DNA of 64,000 bases from Candidatus Rokuibacteriota bacterium. Its GTDB lineage: Bacteria; Methylomirabilota; Methylomirabilia; Rokubacteriales; CSP1-6. This document shows, piece after piece, positions 8,917 to 16,959 of the stretch (position 1 is its first letter; each line of letters starts with the position of its first letter). Both the position numbers and the translations under genes were made by a program. The notes under the pieces are model-generated. The model was not told the DNA's origin and did no database searches. It was given only the letters and a program-made list of their open reading frames with translations. The stretch spans positions 22,964-86,963 of the forward strand of contig VGLJ01000011.1 of NCBI GenBank assembly GCA_016866775.1. Direction: 5' to 3'.

Positions 8917-10182
8917 ATGTCGGTGGTCATCGCCCGCGCGCCGAGTGCGGTCTTCCAGCGGGCGGGCGCCGGCGCGTGGCGCGTCGTCGTCGCGACGTTC
9001 GTCACGCTCGGGCTCGCGTACGGCTTCTGGTACGCGTACTCGGTCTTCCTCGTCGCGTTCCTGCGCGAGTTCGGCTGGAGCCGCTCGGTCGTCGCCGGGG
9101 CGTTCTCGCTGCTCGTCGTCATGCACGGCGTGTCGGGACCGCCGCTCGGCTGGCTCGTCGAGCGCTTCGGCGCGCGCGCGGTGATCGCCACCGGGGGTGC
9201 GCTGCTGACCGGCTCGCTGCTCCTCGGCGCGCACATCGACGCCGTCTGGCAGCTCTACGTCGTCATCGGCGTGCTCGCCGCGCTCGGCGTGAGCGCCGCC
9301 GGCTGGGTGCCGTCGGTCGTGCTCATTCGCGCGTGGTTCCCGACGCACGTCGGCACTGCGCTCGGGATCGCCTCGGCCGGGATCGGCGTCGGGATCTTCG
9401 CGCTCGTGCCCATCACACAGCTCCTGATCGACGCGGTCGGCTGGCGCTGGGCGCTGCGCGTGCTCGCCGCGATGGTCGCCGTGTGGGTGATTCCGGCGAC
9501 GCTCCTGCTCGTCCGCAATGCGGGCCACGCCGGCGCGCCGGTCGCACGCCCCGCCCTCGCGGCGACGTCGTCTCGTCCGCACTGGGCGGTCCGCACGGTC
9601 CTCCGCTCGTGGCGTTTCTGGATGACGGGCGCGGTGTTCTTCGCGGGCAGCGTGGCGACGCAGATGCTGCTCGTCCACCAGGTGGCCTACCTCGTCGATC
9701 ACGGCGCCTCCGCGCTCGTCGGCGCGACCCTCGTGGGCGTCGTCGGCATCGCGAGCATCGTCGGCAAGACGGGCTGGGGCACGCTCTCCGATCGCGTCGG
9801 CCGCGAGCCCACGTACACGCTCGCCTTCGCGTGCGTCGCGCTCAGCGTCCTGTTCCTCGCGCTGGCCGGCGCTCACCCCCACTCGCCGCTGCCCTACGCG
9901 TACGCGATCCTCATCGGCGTCGGCTACGCGGTGACGGCGCCGCTCACGCCCGCGATCGCGAGCGATCTCTTCGGCGGCCCGCGCTTTCCGCGCATCTTCG
10001 GCCTGCTGCACTTCATGAACTCGCTCGGCGGCGCCGCCGGCCCGTGGATCGCGGGCTGGCTCTTCGATCGGACCGGCAGCTATGCGCTCGCGCTCCCGAT
10101 CGCCGCCGGCACCGCGCTGCTCGCGCCGGCCTTGCTCTGGGTCGTGGCGCCGCGCCGTCCGAATCCGGCGCCGCGCGCGTGA
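8917..10182 (+). CDS. MFS transporter (oxalate/formate antiporter-like)
   Basis: 421 aa permease with twelve hydrophobic segments. The first helix begins at about residue 18 (WRVVVATFVTLGLAYGFWYAY), and the GPPLGWLVERFGARAVIATG loop matches the family motif between helices 2 and 3. The late motif DRVGREPTY follows helix 8. The pattern resembles the monocarboxylate and oxalate/formate antiporter-like group. It starts 2 bp after the monooxygenase stop and is probably translated from the same mRNA. Confidence 0.85.
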   Translation: MSVVIARAPSAVFQRAGAGAWRVVVATFVTLGLAYGFWYAYSVFLVAFLREFGWSRSVVAGAFSLLVVMHGVSGPPLGWLVERFGARAVIATGGALLTGSLLLGAHIDAVWQLYVVIGVLAALGVSAAGWVPSVVLIRAWFPTHVGTALGIASAGIGVGIFALVPITQLLIDAVGWRWALRVLAAMVAVWVIPATLLLVRNAGHAGAPVARPALAATSSRPHWAVRTVLRSWRFWMTGAVFFAGSVATQMLLVHQVAYLVDHGASALVGATLVGVVGIASIVGKTGWGTLSDRVGREPTYTLAFACVALSVLFLALAGAHPHSPLPYAYAILIGVGYAVTAPLTPAIASDLFGGPRFPRIFGLLHFMNSLGGAAGPWIAGWLFDRTGSYALALPIAAGTALLAPALLWVVAPRRPNPAPRA

Positions 10183-10188
10183 TTCGCG

Positions 10189-10201
10189 CGGGACGTTCCC
10201 G
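10189..10201. terminator. Short hairpin between convergent genes
   Basis: CGGGA-CGT-TCCCG forms a 5 bp stem in the 19 bp gap between the MFS stop and the oxygenase stop. There is no T-run, so it is only a weak bidirectional terminator candidate. Confidence 0.3.
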
Positions 10202-11203
10202 TCAGCCGGTCGGCGCGGGCGTCAGTCCGGTCTTCGCGTACTTCAGGTCGCGATAGTCGCCCGACACCACGGGCGCGTGCTTCGCCCGCCCCTGCGAGGG
10301 CAGGCATTCGATGAGCACGTCGTAGTTCGGATGATTGAAGAACGCGATCGACAGCCGCGCGGCGCCGGGCCCCCCGGCCGGCGGTGGATTGACGACGCGG
10401 TGCATGTTCGAGAGCCATCGATCGTTCGTCCAGCGCATCAGCAGATCCCCGATGTTCACGACGAACGTCGTCGGTGTCGTCGCGACGTCGATCCACATCC
10501 CACCGCGCGTCTGCACCTGCAACCCACCGGCCACATCCTCGCCGCTCAGGATCGTGAACCCGCCGTAGTCGGTATGCGCGCTGGCGCGGAGCTGACCCGC
10601 CTGCGGGGCCGCCGGCTGCGCCGGGTAGTAGTTCAGGCGCATGGTGCCGATCGAACGGTCGACCTTGTCGTCGAAGAACGCCTCGTCGACGTCGAGCCCG
10701 ACGGCCGCCAGCCGCATCAGGAACACCACGAGATCGCTCATCTCGCGGTAGTACGCCGTCGCGGCCCGCTCGAATCCCGCCGGAGCGGCCGGCCAGATGT
10801 TCGGCTCGAAGTGCCGCCGGCCGAGCGCGCTCGTGTAGTACGCCGCGTCGTCGCGCGTGTCGACGGGACCGACGTGGAAGAACTCCTTGAGGTCCGGCGG
10901 CGCCGGCGCGTCGCGCGAGGCCGACAGCGTCTCGCCGCCGACCGGGTGGTAGCCGCGATTGGTCCCCGGCACGGGATGGCGCGCCGCCAGCTTCTCGGCG
11001 GCCGGCCGCGAGAAGAACGCGTGCCCGGCCGCGCGCAGGTCGTCGACGATGCGGTCCGGCACGCCGTGGCCGGTGATCGCGAAGAAGCCGATCTCGCGGC
11101 AGGCGTCGTCGATCGCCGCCGCGACACGCGCGCGCGCCGCCCGCGCGCCGTCGCGCGCCGGTGCCAGGTCGATGACCGGAACGATGGGAGTGGGGGTCGT
11201 CAC
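10202..11203 (-). CDS. Isopenicillin-N-synthase-like 2OG-Fe(II) oxygenase
   Basis: 333 aa non-haem iron oxygenase of the IPNS/plant-type 2OG family, hydroxylating or cyclising small molecules. An N-terminal DIOX_N region (VPVIDLAPA, GFFAITGHGVP) is followed by the jelly-roll core with H-x-D in SAHTDYGGFTIL, the distal His in SNMHRVVNP and the 2OG-binding RLSIAFF. The GTG start overlaps the stop of the upstream SDR (GTGA), so the pair is translationally coupled: probable hydroxylation followed or preceded by alcohol oxidation. Substrate unknown. Confidence 0.88.
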   Translation of the reverse strand: MTTPTPIVPVIDLAPARDGARAARARVAAAIDDACREIGFFAITGHGVPDRIVDDLRAAGHAFFSRPAAEKLAARHPVPGTNRGYHPVGGETLSASRDAPAPPDLKEFFHVGPVDTRDDAAYYTSALGRRHFEPNIWPAAPAGFERAATAYYREMSDLVVFLMRLAAVGLDVDEAFFDDKVDRSIGTMRLNYYPAQPAAPQAGQLRASAHTDYGGFTILSGEDVAGGLQVQTRGGMWIDVATTPTTFVVNIGDLLMRWTNDRWLSNMHRVVNPPPAGGPGAARLSIAFFNHPNYDVLIECLPSQGRAKHAPVVSGDYRDLKYAKTGLTPAPTG

Positions 11204-11958
11204 AGCGTCGAGAACACCGAGCCGCCGTCGACGACGAGCGTCTGCCCGCTCATGAACGCGCTGTCGTCGGAGGCCAGGAAGACCACCGCGCCTTCCACGT
11301 CCTCCGGAAACGCCTCGCGCTTGAGCGAGCGCGCACGCATGATCGCGTCGACCTGAAAGTCGGTGATCGCGGGGTTCGCCTGGACGGTGTCGCTCAGGAT
11401 CAGGCCCGGCGCCACCGCGTTGACGGTGATCCCGTCGGGACCGAGCTCGCGCGCGAGCGCGCGGGTCATCGCGACCACCGCGCCCTTGGACGTGACGTAG
11501 TGGAGCAGCATCGCCGTGCCCTTGGCGACGATGGCCGAGGCGACGTTGACGATGCGGCCGCCCCGCTGCGCGCGCATGACCGGCGCCACGGCGCGCGCGC
11601 AGTTCCAGACGCCCTTCACGTTCACGGCCATCACGCGGTCCCACTCCGCGTCGGGGATCTCGTCGAACCGCTGCGGCCGGAGCGTCGCGAACACCGCGGC
11701 GTTGTTCACGAGCACGTCGACGCGGCCGAAGCGGGTGACGGCGGCGTCGACCATCGCGCGGACGGCGGCCGCGTCGCTCACGTCCGTGCGCACGGCGAGC
11801 ACGTGCTCGGCGGCCTCGAGCTTTTCCGCGGCGGGGACGGGATCGACGACGTCCGCGATCACCACGCGGGCGCCCTCGGCGAGGAAGCGCCGGGCGTACG
11901 CGACGCCGATGCCCGCCGCCGCTCCCGTGATCACCGCGACCTTGCCGTCGAGACGCAT
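11200..11958 (-). CDS. SDR-family oxidoreductase 1
   Basis: Classical short-chain dehydrogenase of 252 aa. The cofactor site is TGAAAGIG, NNA is in VLVNNAAVF, the catalytic Ser is in VNVASAIV, and Y-x-x-x-K is in HYVTSKGAV. The Asp after strand 2 (VIADVVD) suggests NAD preference. It is coupled to the downstream 2OG oxygenase and divergent from the Rieske operon, with 27 bp between the two chosen start codons. It resembles the SDR at 19547 throughout (MAVNV, VNNAAVF, APGLI), so the two are paralogues. Confidence 0.9.
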   Translation of the reverse strand: MRLDGKVAVITGAAAGIGVAYARRFLAEGARVVIADVVDPVPAAEKLEAAEHVLAVRTDVSDAAAVRAMVDAAVTRFGRVDVLVNNAAVFATLRPQRFDEIPDAEWDRVMAVNVKGVWNCARAVAPVMRAQRGGRIVNVASAIVAKGTAMLLHYVTSKGAVVAMTRALARELGPDGITVNAVAPGLILSDTVQANPAITDFQVDAIMRARSLKREAFPEDVEGAVVFLASDDSAFMSGQTLVVDGGSVFSTL

Positions 11959-11972
11959 GCGCCGCTCGAGGA

Positions 11973-11978
11973 TACAAT
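11973..11978 (+). promoter_or_regulatory. -10-like TACAAT box for the Rieske operon
   Basis: TACAAT ends 7 nt before the ATG at 11986, which has no Shine-Dalgarno. The spacing identifies 11986 rather than the in-frame ATG at 11977 (which overlaps the box) as the start of a leaderless mRNA. Confidence 0.5.
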
Positions 11979-11985
11979 GCCCGCG

Positions 11986-13182
11986 ATGAGCGCACGCGTG
12001 CAGACGCAGTTCCGCGGCGAGACCGGGGACCTGGCGCACCGCGTGCCGATCCTCGAGAAGCTCGCGCCGGCCCACTTCGAGCAGGAGCGCGCGAAGATCT
12101 TCCGGCGCGCGTGGCTGCCGGTGGCGCACGCCTCCGACGTGCCGGAGCCCGGCAGCTATCTCGTGCGCAACCTGCCGACCCTGCAGACGTCGCTGCTCGT
12201 CGCGCGCGGGCGCGACGGGCAGGTGCGGAGCTTCCACAACGTCTGCACGCACCGGGGCAACAAGCTCGTGCGCGAAGGGCACGGCTGCCGGCGCCAGTTC
12301 AGCTGCGGGTTCCACGGCTGGACGTTCTCGCCGGAGGGCGAGCTGCTGGTCGTCACCGACGAGCACCAGTTCCAGGATCTCGACAAGGCCTCGCTCGGCC
12401 TTCGGCCCGTGCACACCGAGGTGTGGGAAGACCTCGTGTTCGTGAACGTGGAGCCCGAGCCGCGCGAGCCGCTCCGCGCGTGGCTCGGCGAGCTGGCCGG
12501 CGACTACGGCGGATACTTCGCGCGACACGTGCGCGCGTCGAGCAATCGCGTGATCGTGAAGTGCAACTGGAACCTCTGCGTGAACTCGTTCACCGAGGGG
12601 TACCACACGCTCTACATCCACCGGAACTCGGTGCCGGACTACCAGGGCGGCACGATCAACCCGCAGCGCCACCGGCCGCTGATGCAGATGTTCCGGCGCC
12701 ACCATCGCTACTCGGCGCCCGCGAATCCCGACCACGTGCTCACGCCGGCCGAAGCGCTGGCGGTCAAGTACGGGCGGAAGATCCTGCCGGCGTTCGACGG
12801 CGACATGACCGGCATGCCGCCGGGCGTGAACCCCGCGCGCTACGAGCACTGGGCGTTCGACGTGGTGCAGTTCTTCCCGAACGTCGTGATCCTCTTCGGC
12901 AACCACTGGCACATCGAGCTCTTCTTCTGGCCGGTCGACGCCACGACCACCGAGGTCGTGCAGGACTTCTGGTTCTACACGCCGGCCACGATCGGCGAGC
13001 GGGTCAGCCACCAGTTCTTCCTGAGCCGCGGCCGGCAGGTGTTCCTCGAGGACCTCACCACGCTCGAGGCGCAGCAGGAGATGCTGTCGTCCGGCGCGCT
13101 CACGCACCCGCAGCTCTCGCGGCAGGAGATGAGCCTCCAGCACCGCTACAAGGTCACGCAGGAGATGCTGGCGGCGCCATGA
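11986..13182 (+). CDS. Rieske-type aromatic ring-hydroxylating oxygenase, alpha subunit
   Basis: 398 aa catalytic subunit that uses a Rieske [2Fe-2S] cluster and a mononuclear iron to hydroxylate aromatic or related substrates. The cluster ligands are C87-x-H89 (CTHRGN) and C107-x2-H110 (CGFHGW). The mononuclear site is H207-x4-H212 in EGYHTLYIH, preceded by N200 and E204; Glu stands where many family members have the bridging Asp. It is followed, with an ATGA overlap, by a 118 aa protein in the usual place of a small partner subunit, and then by a monooxygenase. No reductase or ferredoxin is adjacent. Confidence 0.9.
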   Translation: MSARVQTQFRGETGDLAHRVPILEKLAPAHFEQERAKIFRRAWLPVAHASDVPEPGSYLVRNLPTLQTSLLVARGRDGQVRSFHNVCTHRGNKLVREGHGCRRQFSCGFHGWTFSPEGELLVVTDEHQFQDLDKASLGLRPVHTEVWEDLVFVNVEPEPREPLRAWLGELAGDYGGYFARHVRASSNRVIVKCNWNLCVNSFTEGYHTLYIHRNSVPDYQGGTINPQRHRPLMQMFRRHHRYSAPANPDHVLTPAEALAVKYGRKILPAFDGDMTGMPPGVNPARYEHWAFDVVQFFPNVVILFGNHWHIELFFWPVDATTTEVVQDFWFYTPATIGERVSHQFFLSRGRQVFLEDLTTLEAQQEMLSSGALTHPQLSRQEMSLQHRYKVTQEMLAAP

Positions 13183-13535
13183 CGGACGTCGCGCTCCCGC
13201 CGGCCTTCGCCGACCTCGCGCCGTTCGCGGACTGGATCCTGCCGGTCGAGCGTGACCGTCATCGCAAGCGCGTGACCAGCGACCTGGCGACGACGCGGCG
13301 GTTCTACGACGCCATGCTGCCGCGCATGGAGGCGGTCCTCACGTACCTGAACGGCCGGAGCTGGGAGACGCTCGACGCCGCCGACCGCACCCTGTTCGTC
13401 CTCGCGAGCGCGTTCATGGAAGTCTCGCATCCGATCGAGCTCGGGTGGAAGAGCACCGACATCGAGGACGCGTTCCCGTATCAGCGGCTCGAGTTCCTCT
13501 CCGTGTCCGCGCGCACGCCCTGGGGAGATCGATGA
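13179..13535 (+). CDS. Small conserved protein coupled to the Rieske oxygenase
   Basis: 118 aa, mostly helical and soluble, with no motif I recognise. It overlaps the Rieske alpha gene (ATGA) and the following monooxygenase (ATGA), so the three are made together. It is shorter than a typical beta subunit of ring-hydroxylating dioxygenases (about 160-180 aa) and lacks the cystatin-like strand pattern, so I do not call it a beta subunit. An accessory or hypothetical partner is the safest reading. Confidence 0.7.
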   Translation: MTDVALPPAFADLAPFADWILPVERDRHRKRVTSDLATTRRFYDAMLPRMEAVLTYLNGRSWETLDAADRTLFVLASAFMEVSHPIELGWKSTDIEDAFPYQRLEFLSVSARTPWGDR

Positions 13536-14635
13536 AGGTCTACGCGTTCGACCTGATGCCGTGGCCCCACCTGACCGAGCCGTCGCACTACCCCGACTCG
13601 AACGCGCTCTTCGATCCGGAGAAGGGCCAGCGCGTCTACGCCGAGCACCTCGAGCAGATGGCGCTCTACGAGGAATACGGGTTCGAGGCGATCTGCATCA
13701 ACGAGCACCACGCGAAGCCGTACGGCCTGATGCCGTCGCCGAACCTCGTCGCCGCGGCGCTCACGCAGCGCACGCGGACGATCAAGATCGGCCTGCTGGG
13801 CAACCTCCCGGCGCTGCACGGGCACCCGGTCCGGCTCGCGGAAGAGGTCGCGATGCTCGACCTCATGTCCGGCGGCCGCATCATCTCGGGCTTCGTGCGC
13901 GGGGTGCCGCAGGAGTACCTCGCGCTCAGCGTGCCGCTCGGCGATGCGCGCGAGCGCATGCGCGAGGCGTGGGACCTCGTCATCAAGGCATGGACGTCGC
14001 GTGAGCCGTTCGAGTGGCGCGGCAAGTACTTCAGCTACGACCGCGTCTGCATCTGGCCGCGGCCGCTCCAGCAGCCACACCCGCCGATCGTCCTGCCCGC
14101 CGACAGCGACGAGGGTCTCCAGACGGCGGCGAGCCGCCGGGTGCCGACGGGCGCCGCCTATCGGTCGGCCGCGCGGACGAAGGACGTCTTCGAGCGGTAC
14201 CGGCGCTTCGCGGCGACCCACGGCTGGACGCCGCAGCCGTCGGACTGTCATGTCCTGCGCCACGTCTACGTGGGTGAGACGAGCGCGAAGGCCCGCGCGG
14301 AGGCCGAGCCGCATCTCGACTACTTCTGGCAGAAGCTCCTGAGCTATCACCGCGGCTCGATGAAGCTGCTCGGCCAGATCCCGCAGGGCCCGCCCGCGGT
14401 GAAGAGCGGGGCCGAGGACGTGCCGTTCTATGCGTTCGACTTCGACCTGACGCAGAAGGAAGGCATCACGCTCGTCGGCGACGCGGACGAGGTGGCCGGG
14501 ATGATCAGCGCGCAGATGCGCGAGGTCGGCGCCGGCGTGCTGATGGGGCTGTTCCAGTTCGGCAGCATGCCGCACGACCTCGCGCGGAAGAACATCGAGC
14601 GCTTCGCGACGCGGGTGCTCCCGAAGCTCCGCTGA
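13532..14635 (+). CDS. LLM-class flavin-dependent oxidoreductase 3
   Basis: 367 aa luciferase-like monooxygenase (KVYAFDLMPW, FEAICINEHHAKPYGLMPSP, TIKIGLLGNLPALHGHPVRLAEEVAMLD). It is the third gene of the Rieske operon and is translationally coupled to it, so it probably acts on the same pathway intermediate. FMN or F420 use cannot be decided from sequence alone. The stop TGA directly abuts the TAA stop of the convergent RelE-type toxin. Confidence 0.88.
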   Translation: MKVYAFDLMPWPHLTEPSHYPDSNALFDPEKGQRVYAEHLEQMALYEEYGFEAICINEHHAKPYGLMPSPNLVAAALTQRTRTIKIGLLGNLPALHGHPVRLAEEVAMLDLMSGGRIISGFVRGVPQEYLALSVPLGDARERMREAWDLVIKAWTSREPFEWRGKYFSYDRVCIWPRPLQQPHPPIVLPADSDEGLQTAASRRVPTGAAYRSAARTKDVFERYRRFAATHGWTPQPSDCHVLRHVYVGETSAKARAEAEPHLDYFWQKLLSYHRGSMKLLGQIPQGPPAVKSGAEDVPFYAFDFDLTQKEGITLVGDADEVAGMISAQMREVGAGVLMGLFQFGSMPHDLARKNIERFATRVLPKLR

Positions 14636-14923
14636 TTAGCGCCGCGCCGCCAGCTCTTCATAGATCGATCGTCGATGACCGACCGCGACGATGCGAAGCA
14701 CGCGTGCGCGGAGGTCGATCTCGTAGACGACACGGTAGCGCCGGACGCGATATCGCCACGTTCCTTCCAGTTCCCGGACGAGGGGCACGCCTTCGTGTGG
14801 ATCCAGGGCCAACGCACGGAGTGCCGCGCGGACCCCGTGCGTCACATCCGGCGACAGGTGCCGGATGACGTCCGCGGCGTGAGGAGGGATGTCGAGGGTG
14901 AACCGGCGACTAGCGCCGGCCAC
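14636..14923 (-). CDS. RelE/ParE-superfamily toxin
   Basis: 95 aa protein with the RelE fold signature: RRFTLDIPPHAADVIRHL at the N-terminus, PLVRELEGTWRYRVRRYRVVYEI in the middle and VLRIVAVGHRRSIYE at the end. The basic/aromatic set RYRV, RYRVVYE and HRR-x-Y matches mRNA-cleaving RelE-like toxins. The GTG start overlaps the end of the upstream antitoxin by 14 bp, the usual toxin-antitoxin coupling with the antitoxin first. Its partner is unusual (next entry). Confidence 0.87.
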   Translation of the reverse strand: MAGASRRFTLDIPPHAADVIRHLSPDVTHGVRAALRALALDPHEGVPLVRELEGTWRYRVRRYRVVYEIDLRARVLRIVAVGHRRSIYEELAARR

Positions 14924-15266
14924 GCCGCTTCGGCATCGTCAGCGGCTCGCCGAATACGTCTTCGAAGGAGAGCCCCTTGGCACCCCGGGCGTAGTGCTTC
15001 TCGCTCGCGCGAATCTGCCGCATGAGCTCGGGGTCACTCAGAACGTCGATCGTCGCCTTGAGGCGCTCGTACTCGTCCACGTTCAGGAGCACAGCCGCCG
15101 CACGCCCGTTGCGGGTGACCTTGATCAGCTCATGCGCCTCGAGCTGCGCGTCGCACTGGCGGACGACGGCGTCGCTGACGCCTTCGACGCCGACGTGCAG
15201 TATCGCGGCGAGCCGCTGTCCGAGGCCGCGCAGGTAGCGCCGCTGCTTGCCGGTGAGCTCAGCCAT
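14910..15266 (-). CDS. Chimeric antitoxin: YhbY RNA-binding half fused to Phd/YefM C-terminus
   Basis: 118 aa. Residues 1-50 match the first half of the YhbY/CRS1-YhbY RNA-binding domain (LTGKQRRYLRGL, VGVEGVS, LEAHELIKV). From residue 51 the protein changes to the C-terminal part of a Phd/YefM antitoxin (VTRNGRAAAVLLNVDEYE, VLSDPELM, then an acidic toxin-binding tail to FEDVFGEP). The DNA-binding N-terminal half of Phd is absent, as is the second half of YhbY. The reading frame is continuous and the RelE-type toxin follows with overlap, so it occupies the antitoxin position. It may be a functional fusion, a recombination product or an assembly chimera; the join lies at about 15118-15126. Confidence 0.75.
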   Translation of the reverse strand: MAELTGKQRRYLRGLGQRLAAILHVGVEGVSDAVVRQCDAQLEAHELIKVTRNGRAAAVLLNVDEYERLKATIDVLSDPELMRQIRASEKHYARGAKGLSFEDVFGEPLTMPKRRGRR

Positions 15267-15321
15267 GTGCGGATGTGCCGGCACTCGCGGAGGGCGACGG
15301 CTTCGCCGGCGCCCGGAGCGC

Positions 15322-15358
15322 GGGGGGCTTGGGGGGCCGCTGGAGGCGGCCCCCCATC
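15322..15358. repeat. G-rich hairpin repeat, type B copy 1
   Basis: G6-CTT is followed by a perfect 10 bp stem GGGGGGCCGC/GCGGCCCCCC (15331-15340 with 15346-15355) around the loop TGGAG, then AT. It starts 3 nt after the stop of the SDR gene read on the minus strand, a position that suits an RNA 3' end. A near-identical copy follows the other SDR at 19505-19541. Confidence 0.75.
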
Positions 15359-16144
15359 TCAAGCAGCCGTCACCCCGCCGTCGACGGGCAGCGCGGCGCC
15401 GGTGATGAACGACGCCTCGTCGGAGAGCAGGAACAGCGCGGCGTTCGCGATCTCCTCCGGCTTGCCGGTGCGCTTGAGCGGCACGGAGTTCGCGGCGCGC
15501 TTGGCGACGAGCTCCTCCGGGTCCATGCCGGCCGTGGACTTCTGATCGGGACGCGCGACGAACACGCGCAGCATCGGCGTGTCGATCGGGCCGGGGCAGA
15601 CCGCGTTCACGCGGATGTTCTCGGGCGCGAGCCGCAGCGCGAGGCTCTTCACGAAGCCGACCACGCCGAACTTGCACATCGAGTAGACCGGGCTGAAGCC
15701 GGAGCCGACGAGCCCGGACGTGGACGCGGTGAACACCATGCTGCCGCCGCCTCGGCGCCGCATCTCGGGAATCGCCGCCTCGGTCGTCACGAGCACCGTG
15801 CGGAGGTTGAGATCGACCGCGAGATCGAACGTGCTCATGTCGATGCCTTCGACGGCGGCGGGCCCGGGATGCCCCACGTGGTTCCACACGAAGTCGAGCC
15901 CCTTGAAGCGATTGACGGTGTCCCAGACGATCCGGCGCGAGTCCTCGTCCTTCGTCAGATCGGCTGTGAGGCCGAGCGCCGTGCCACCCGCCGCCGTGAT
16001 CTCGTCGACGACGCGCTTCACGCTCGTCGCGTCGATGTCGACGACGGCGACCTGCGCGCCCTCGCGCGCGAAGCGCAGCGCACCGGCACGGCCCATGCCC
16101 GACCCCGCCGCGGTGACGATGCCGATCTTGTTCGCCAAGCGCAT
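15359..16144 (-). CDS. SDR-family oxidoreductase 2
   Basis: 261 aa short-chain dehydrogenase. Cofactor motif TAAGSGMG is followed by VVDIDA (Asp for NAD). Catalytic residues lie in FTASTSG (Ser) and Y-x-x-x-K of VYSMCKFGV. In place of the common NNAG the sequence reads WNHVGHPG, an uncommon variant. The ATG at 16144 is chosen because AAAGGGGG lies upstream and the family N-terminus (MRLANKIGIVTA) begins there; an in-frame ATG at 16165 would add seven residues. The leader carries a type A hairpin repeat and the 3' end a type B repeat. Confidence 0.88.
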   Translation of the reverse strand: MRLANKIGIVTAAGSGMGRAGALRFAREGAQVAVVDIDATSVKRVVDEITAAGGTALGLTADLTKDEDSRRIVWDTVNRFKGLDFVWNHVGHPGPAAVEGIDMSTFDLAVDLNLRTVLVTTEAAIPEMRRRGGGSMVFTASTSGLVGSGFSPVYSMCKFGVVGFVKSLALRLAPENIRVNAVCPGPIDTPMLRVFVARPDQKSTAGMDPEELVAKRAANSVPLKRTGKPEEIANAALFLLSDEASFITGAALPVDGGVTAA

Positions 16145-16161
16145 GCCCAAACCCCCTTTGA

Positions 16162-16200
16162 ACATGGGGGCCCCACAGCTGAGGACCCCCAAAACCCCCC
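16162..16200 (-). repeat. G-rich hairpin repeat, type A copy 2
   Basis: Minus-strand copy of the element at 7806: G6-TTTT, then TGGGGGTCC (16191-16183) pairs with GGGCCCCCA (16173-16165) around the loop TCAGCTGTG. Relative to copy 1 the stem is one pair longer and the loop differs by one base. It lies in the leader of the SDR gene and abuts the stop codon of the solute-binding protein gene. Confidence 0.7.
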
Positions 16201-16934
16201 TACGCGCGCGGGGCGACCGTCACCCCACGCGCGCCCGTGCGCTCGATCGCGCGCGCGACGAGCCCGGACGCCTTCGCGTCCTCGACCACCGACCGCAGAT
16301 ACGCGACCCCGGCGCTCTTGCCTTTCGGCACGCCGATCGACTGCTGGACACCCATGAACCGTCCGTCGAGCATGCGCGAGCCCGGCAGCTTCGCCGCCAG
16401 CCCGAACAGCGCTTCCGTCAATCCGGCGAGCGCGTCGACCTTGCCCGAGACGAGGAGATCGAACGCGGCGGGGGCGCCGTCGGTGGACGTGAGCTGCGCC
16501 TGCTTCAACGTCCGCTTGAGAAAGAGCTCGTAGTTCGCGCGCGCCGGCGCGGCCACGCGAATGCCCGCGCGATCGACCTCGGCCGCCGCGCGCAGCGGCG
16601 AGGAGCCCTGCACGAGATAGGTGGCCTCGATCTCGAGGTACGCGGCGGTGAAGTCGATGACGGTCTCGCGCGCGGGCTCGGAGCCGAGGAACGCCACGTC
16701 CCACGCCCCCTTGGACGCGTCGTCGACCATCACGCCGACGAGGTCGTACGCGACGATCGTGAGGGGCACGCCGAGCCGGGAAGCGACCTCGCGCGCGAGG
16801 TCGATCGCGACGCCTTTCGACTCGCCGGTGGTCTTGTCCTTCGTGGCGAGGATGAAGTTGCCGTAGTTGATCGCCGCGCGGAGCGTCCCGGTCGGCGCGA
16901 GGTCGGTGCGGACGGCAGGCGTGTTCCGGCTCAT
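16200..16934 (-). CDS. Family-3 (amino-acid-type) solute-binding protein without signal peptide
   Basis: 244 aa with the two-lobe pattern of SBP_bac_3 proteins (LRAAINYGNF, GVAIDLAREVASRLGVPLTIVAYD, WDVAFLGSEPARE, and IDFTAAYLEIEATYLV). From the ATG at 16934 there is no signal peptide or lipobox, and the family homology begins almost at once, so the protein may be cytoplasmic; no permease or ATPase is next to it. TAGCAT lies 8 nt upstream of the ATG. It could be a sensor or an enzyme that re-used this fold, or it may be exported by an unrecognised route. Confidence 0.78.
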   Translation of the reverse strand: MSRNTPAVRTDLAPTGTLRAAINYGNFILATKDKTTGESKGVAIDLAREVASRLGVPLTIVAYDLVGVMVDDASKGAWDVAFLGSEPARETVIDFTAAYLEIEATYLVQGSSPLRAAAEVDRAGIRVAAPARANYELFLKRTLKQAQLTSTDGAPAAFDLLVSGKVDALAGLTEALFGLAAKLPGSRMLDGRFMGVQQSIGVPKGKSAGVAYLRSVVEDAKASGLVARAIERTGARGVTVAPRA

Positions 16935-16942
16935 GGTGCCGG

Positions 16943-16952
16943 ATGCTAGCAT
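16943..16952. promoter_or_regulatory. Symmetric divergent -10 palindrome ATGCTAGCAT
   Basis: The perfect palindrome ATGCTAGCAT contains TAGCAT on both strands. It ends 7 nt before the lipoprotein ATG (16960) and 8 nt before the solute-binding protein ATG (16934), so one 10 bp element can serve both leaderless genes. Confidence 0.5.
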
Positions 16953-16959
16953 TAACGTG

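Noticed and set aside
13179..13535. Beta subunit of the Rieske dioxygenase
   Set aside because: Too short and without the NTF2/cystatin-like pattern of known beta subunits; kept as an unknown coupled protein.
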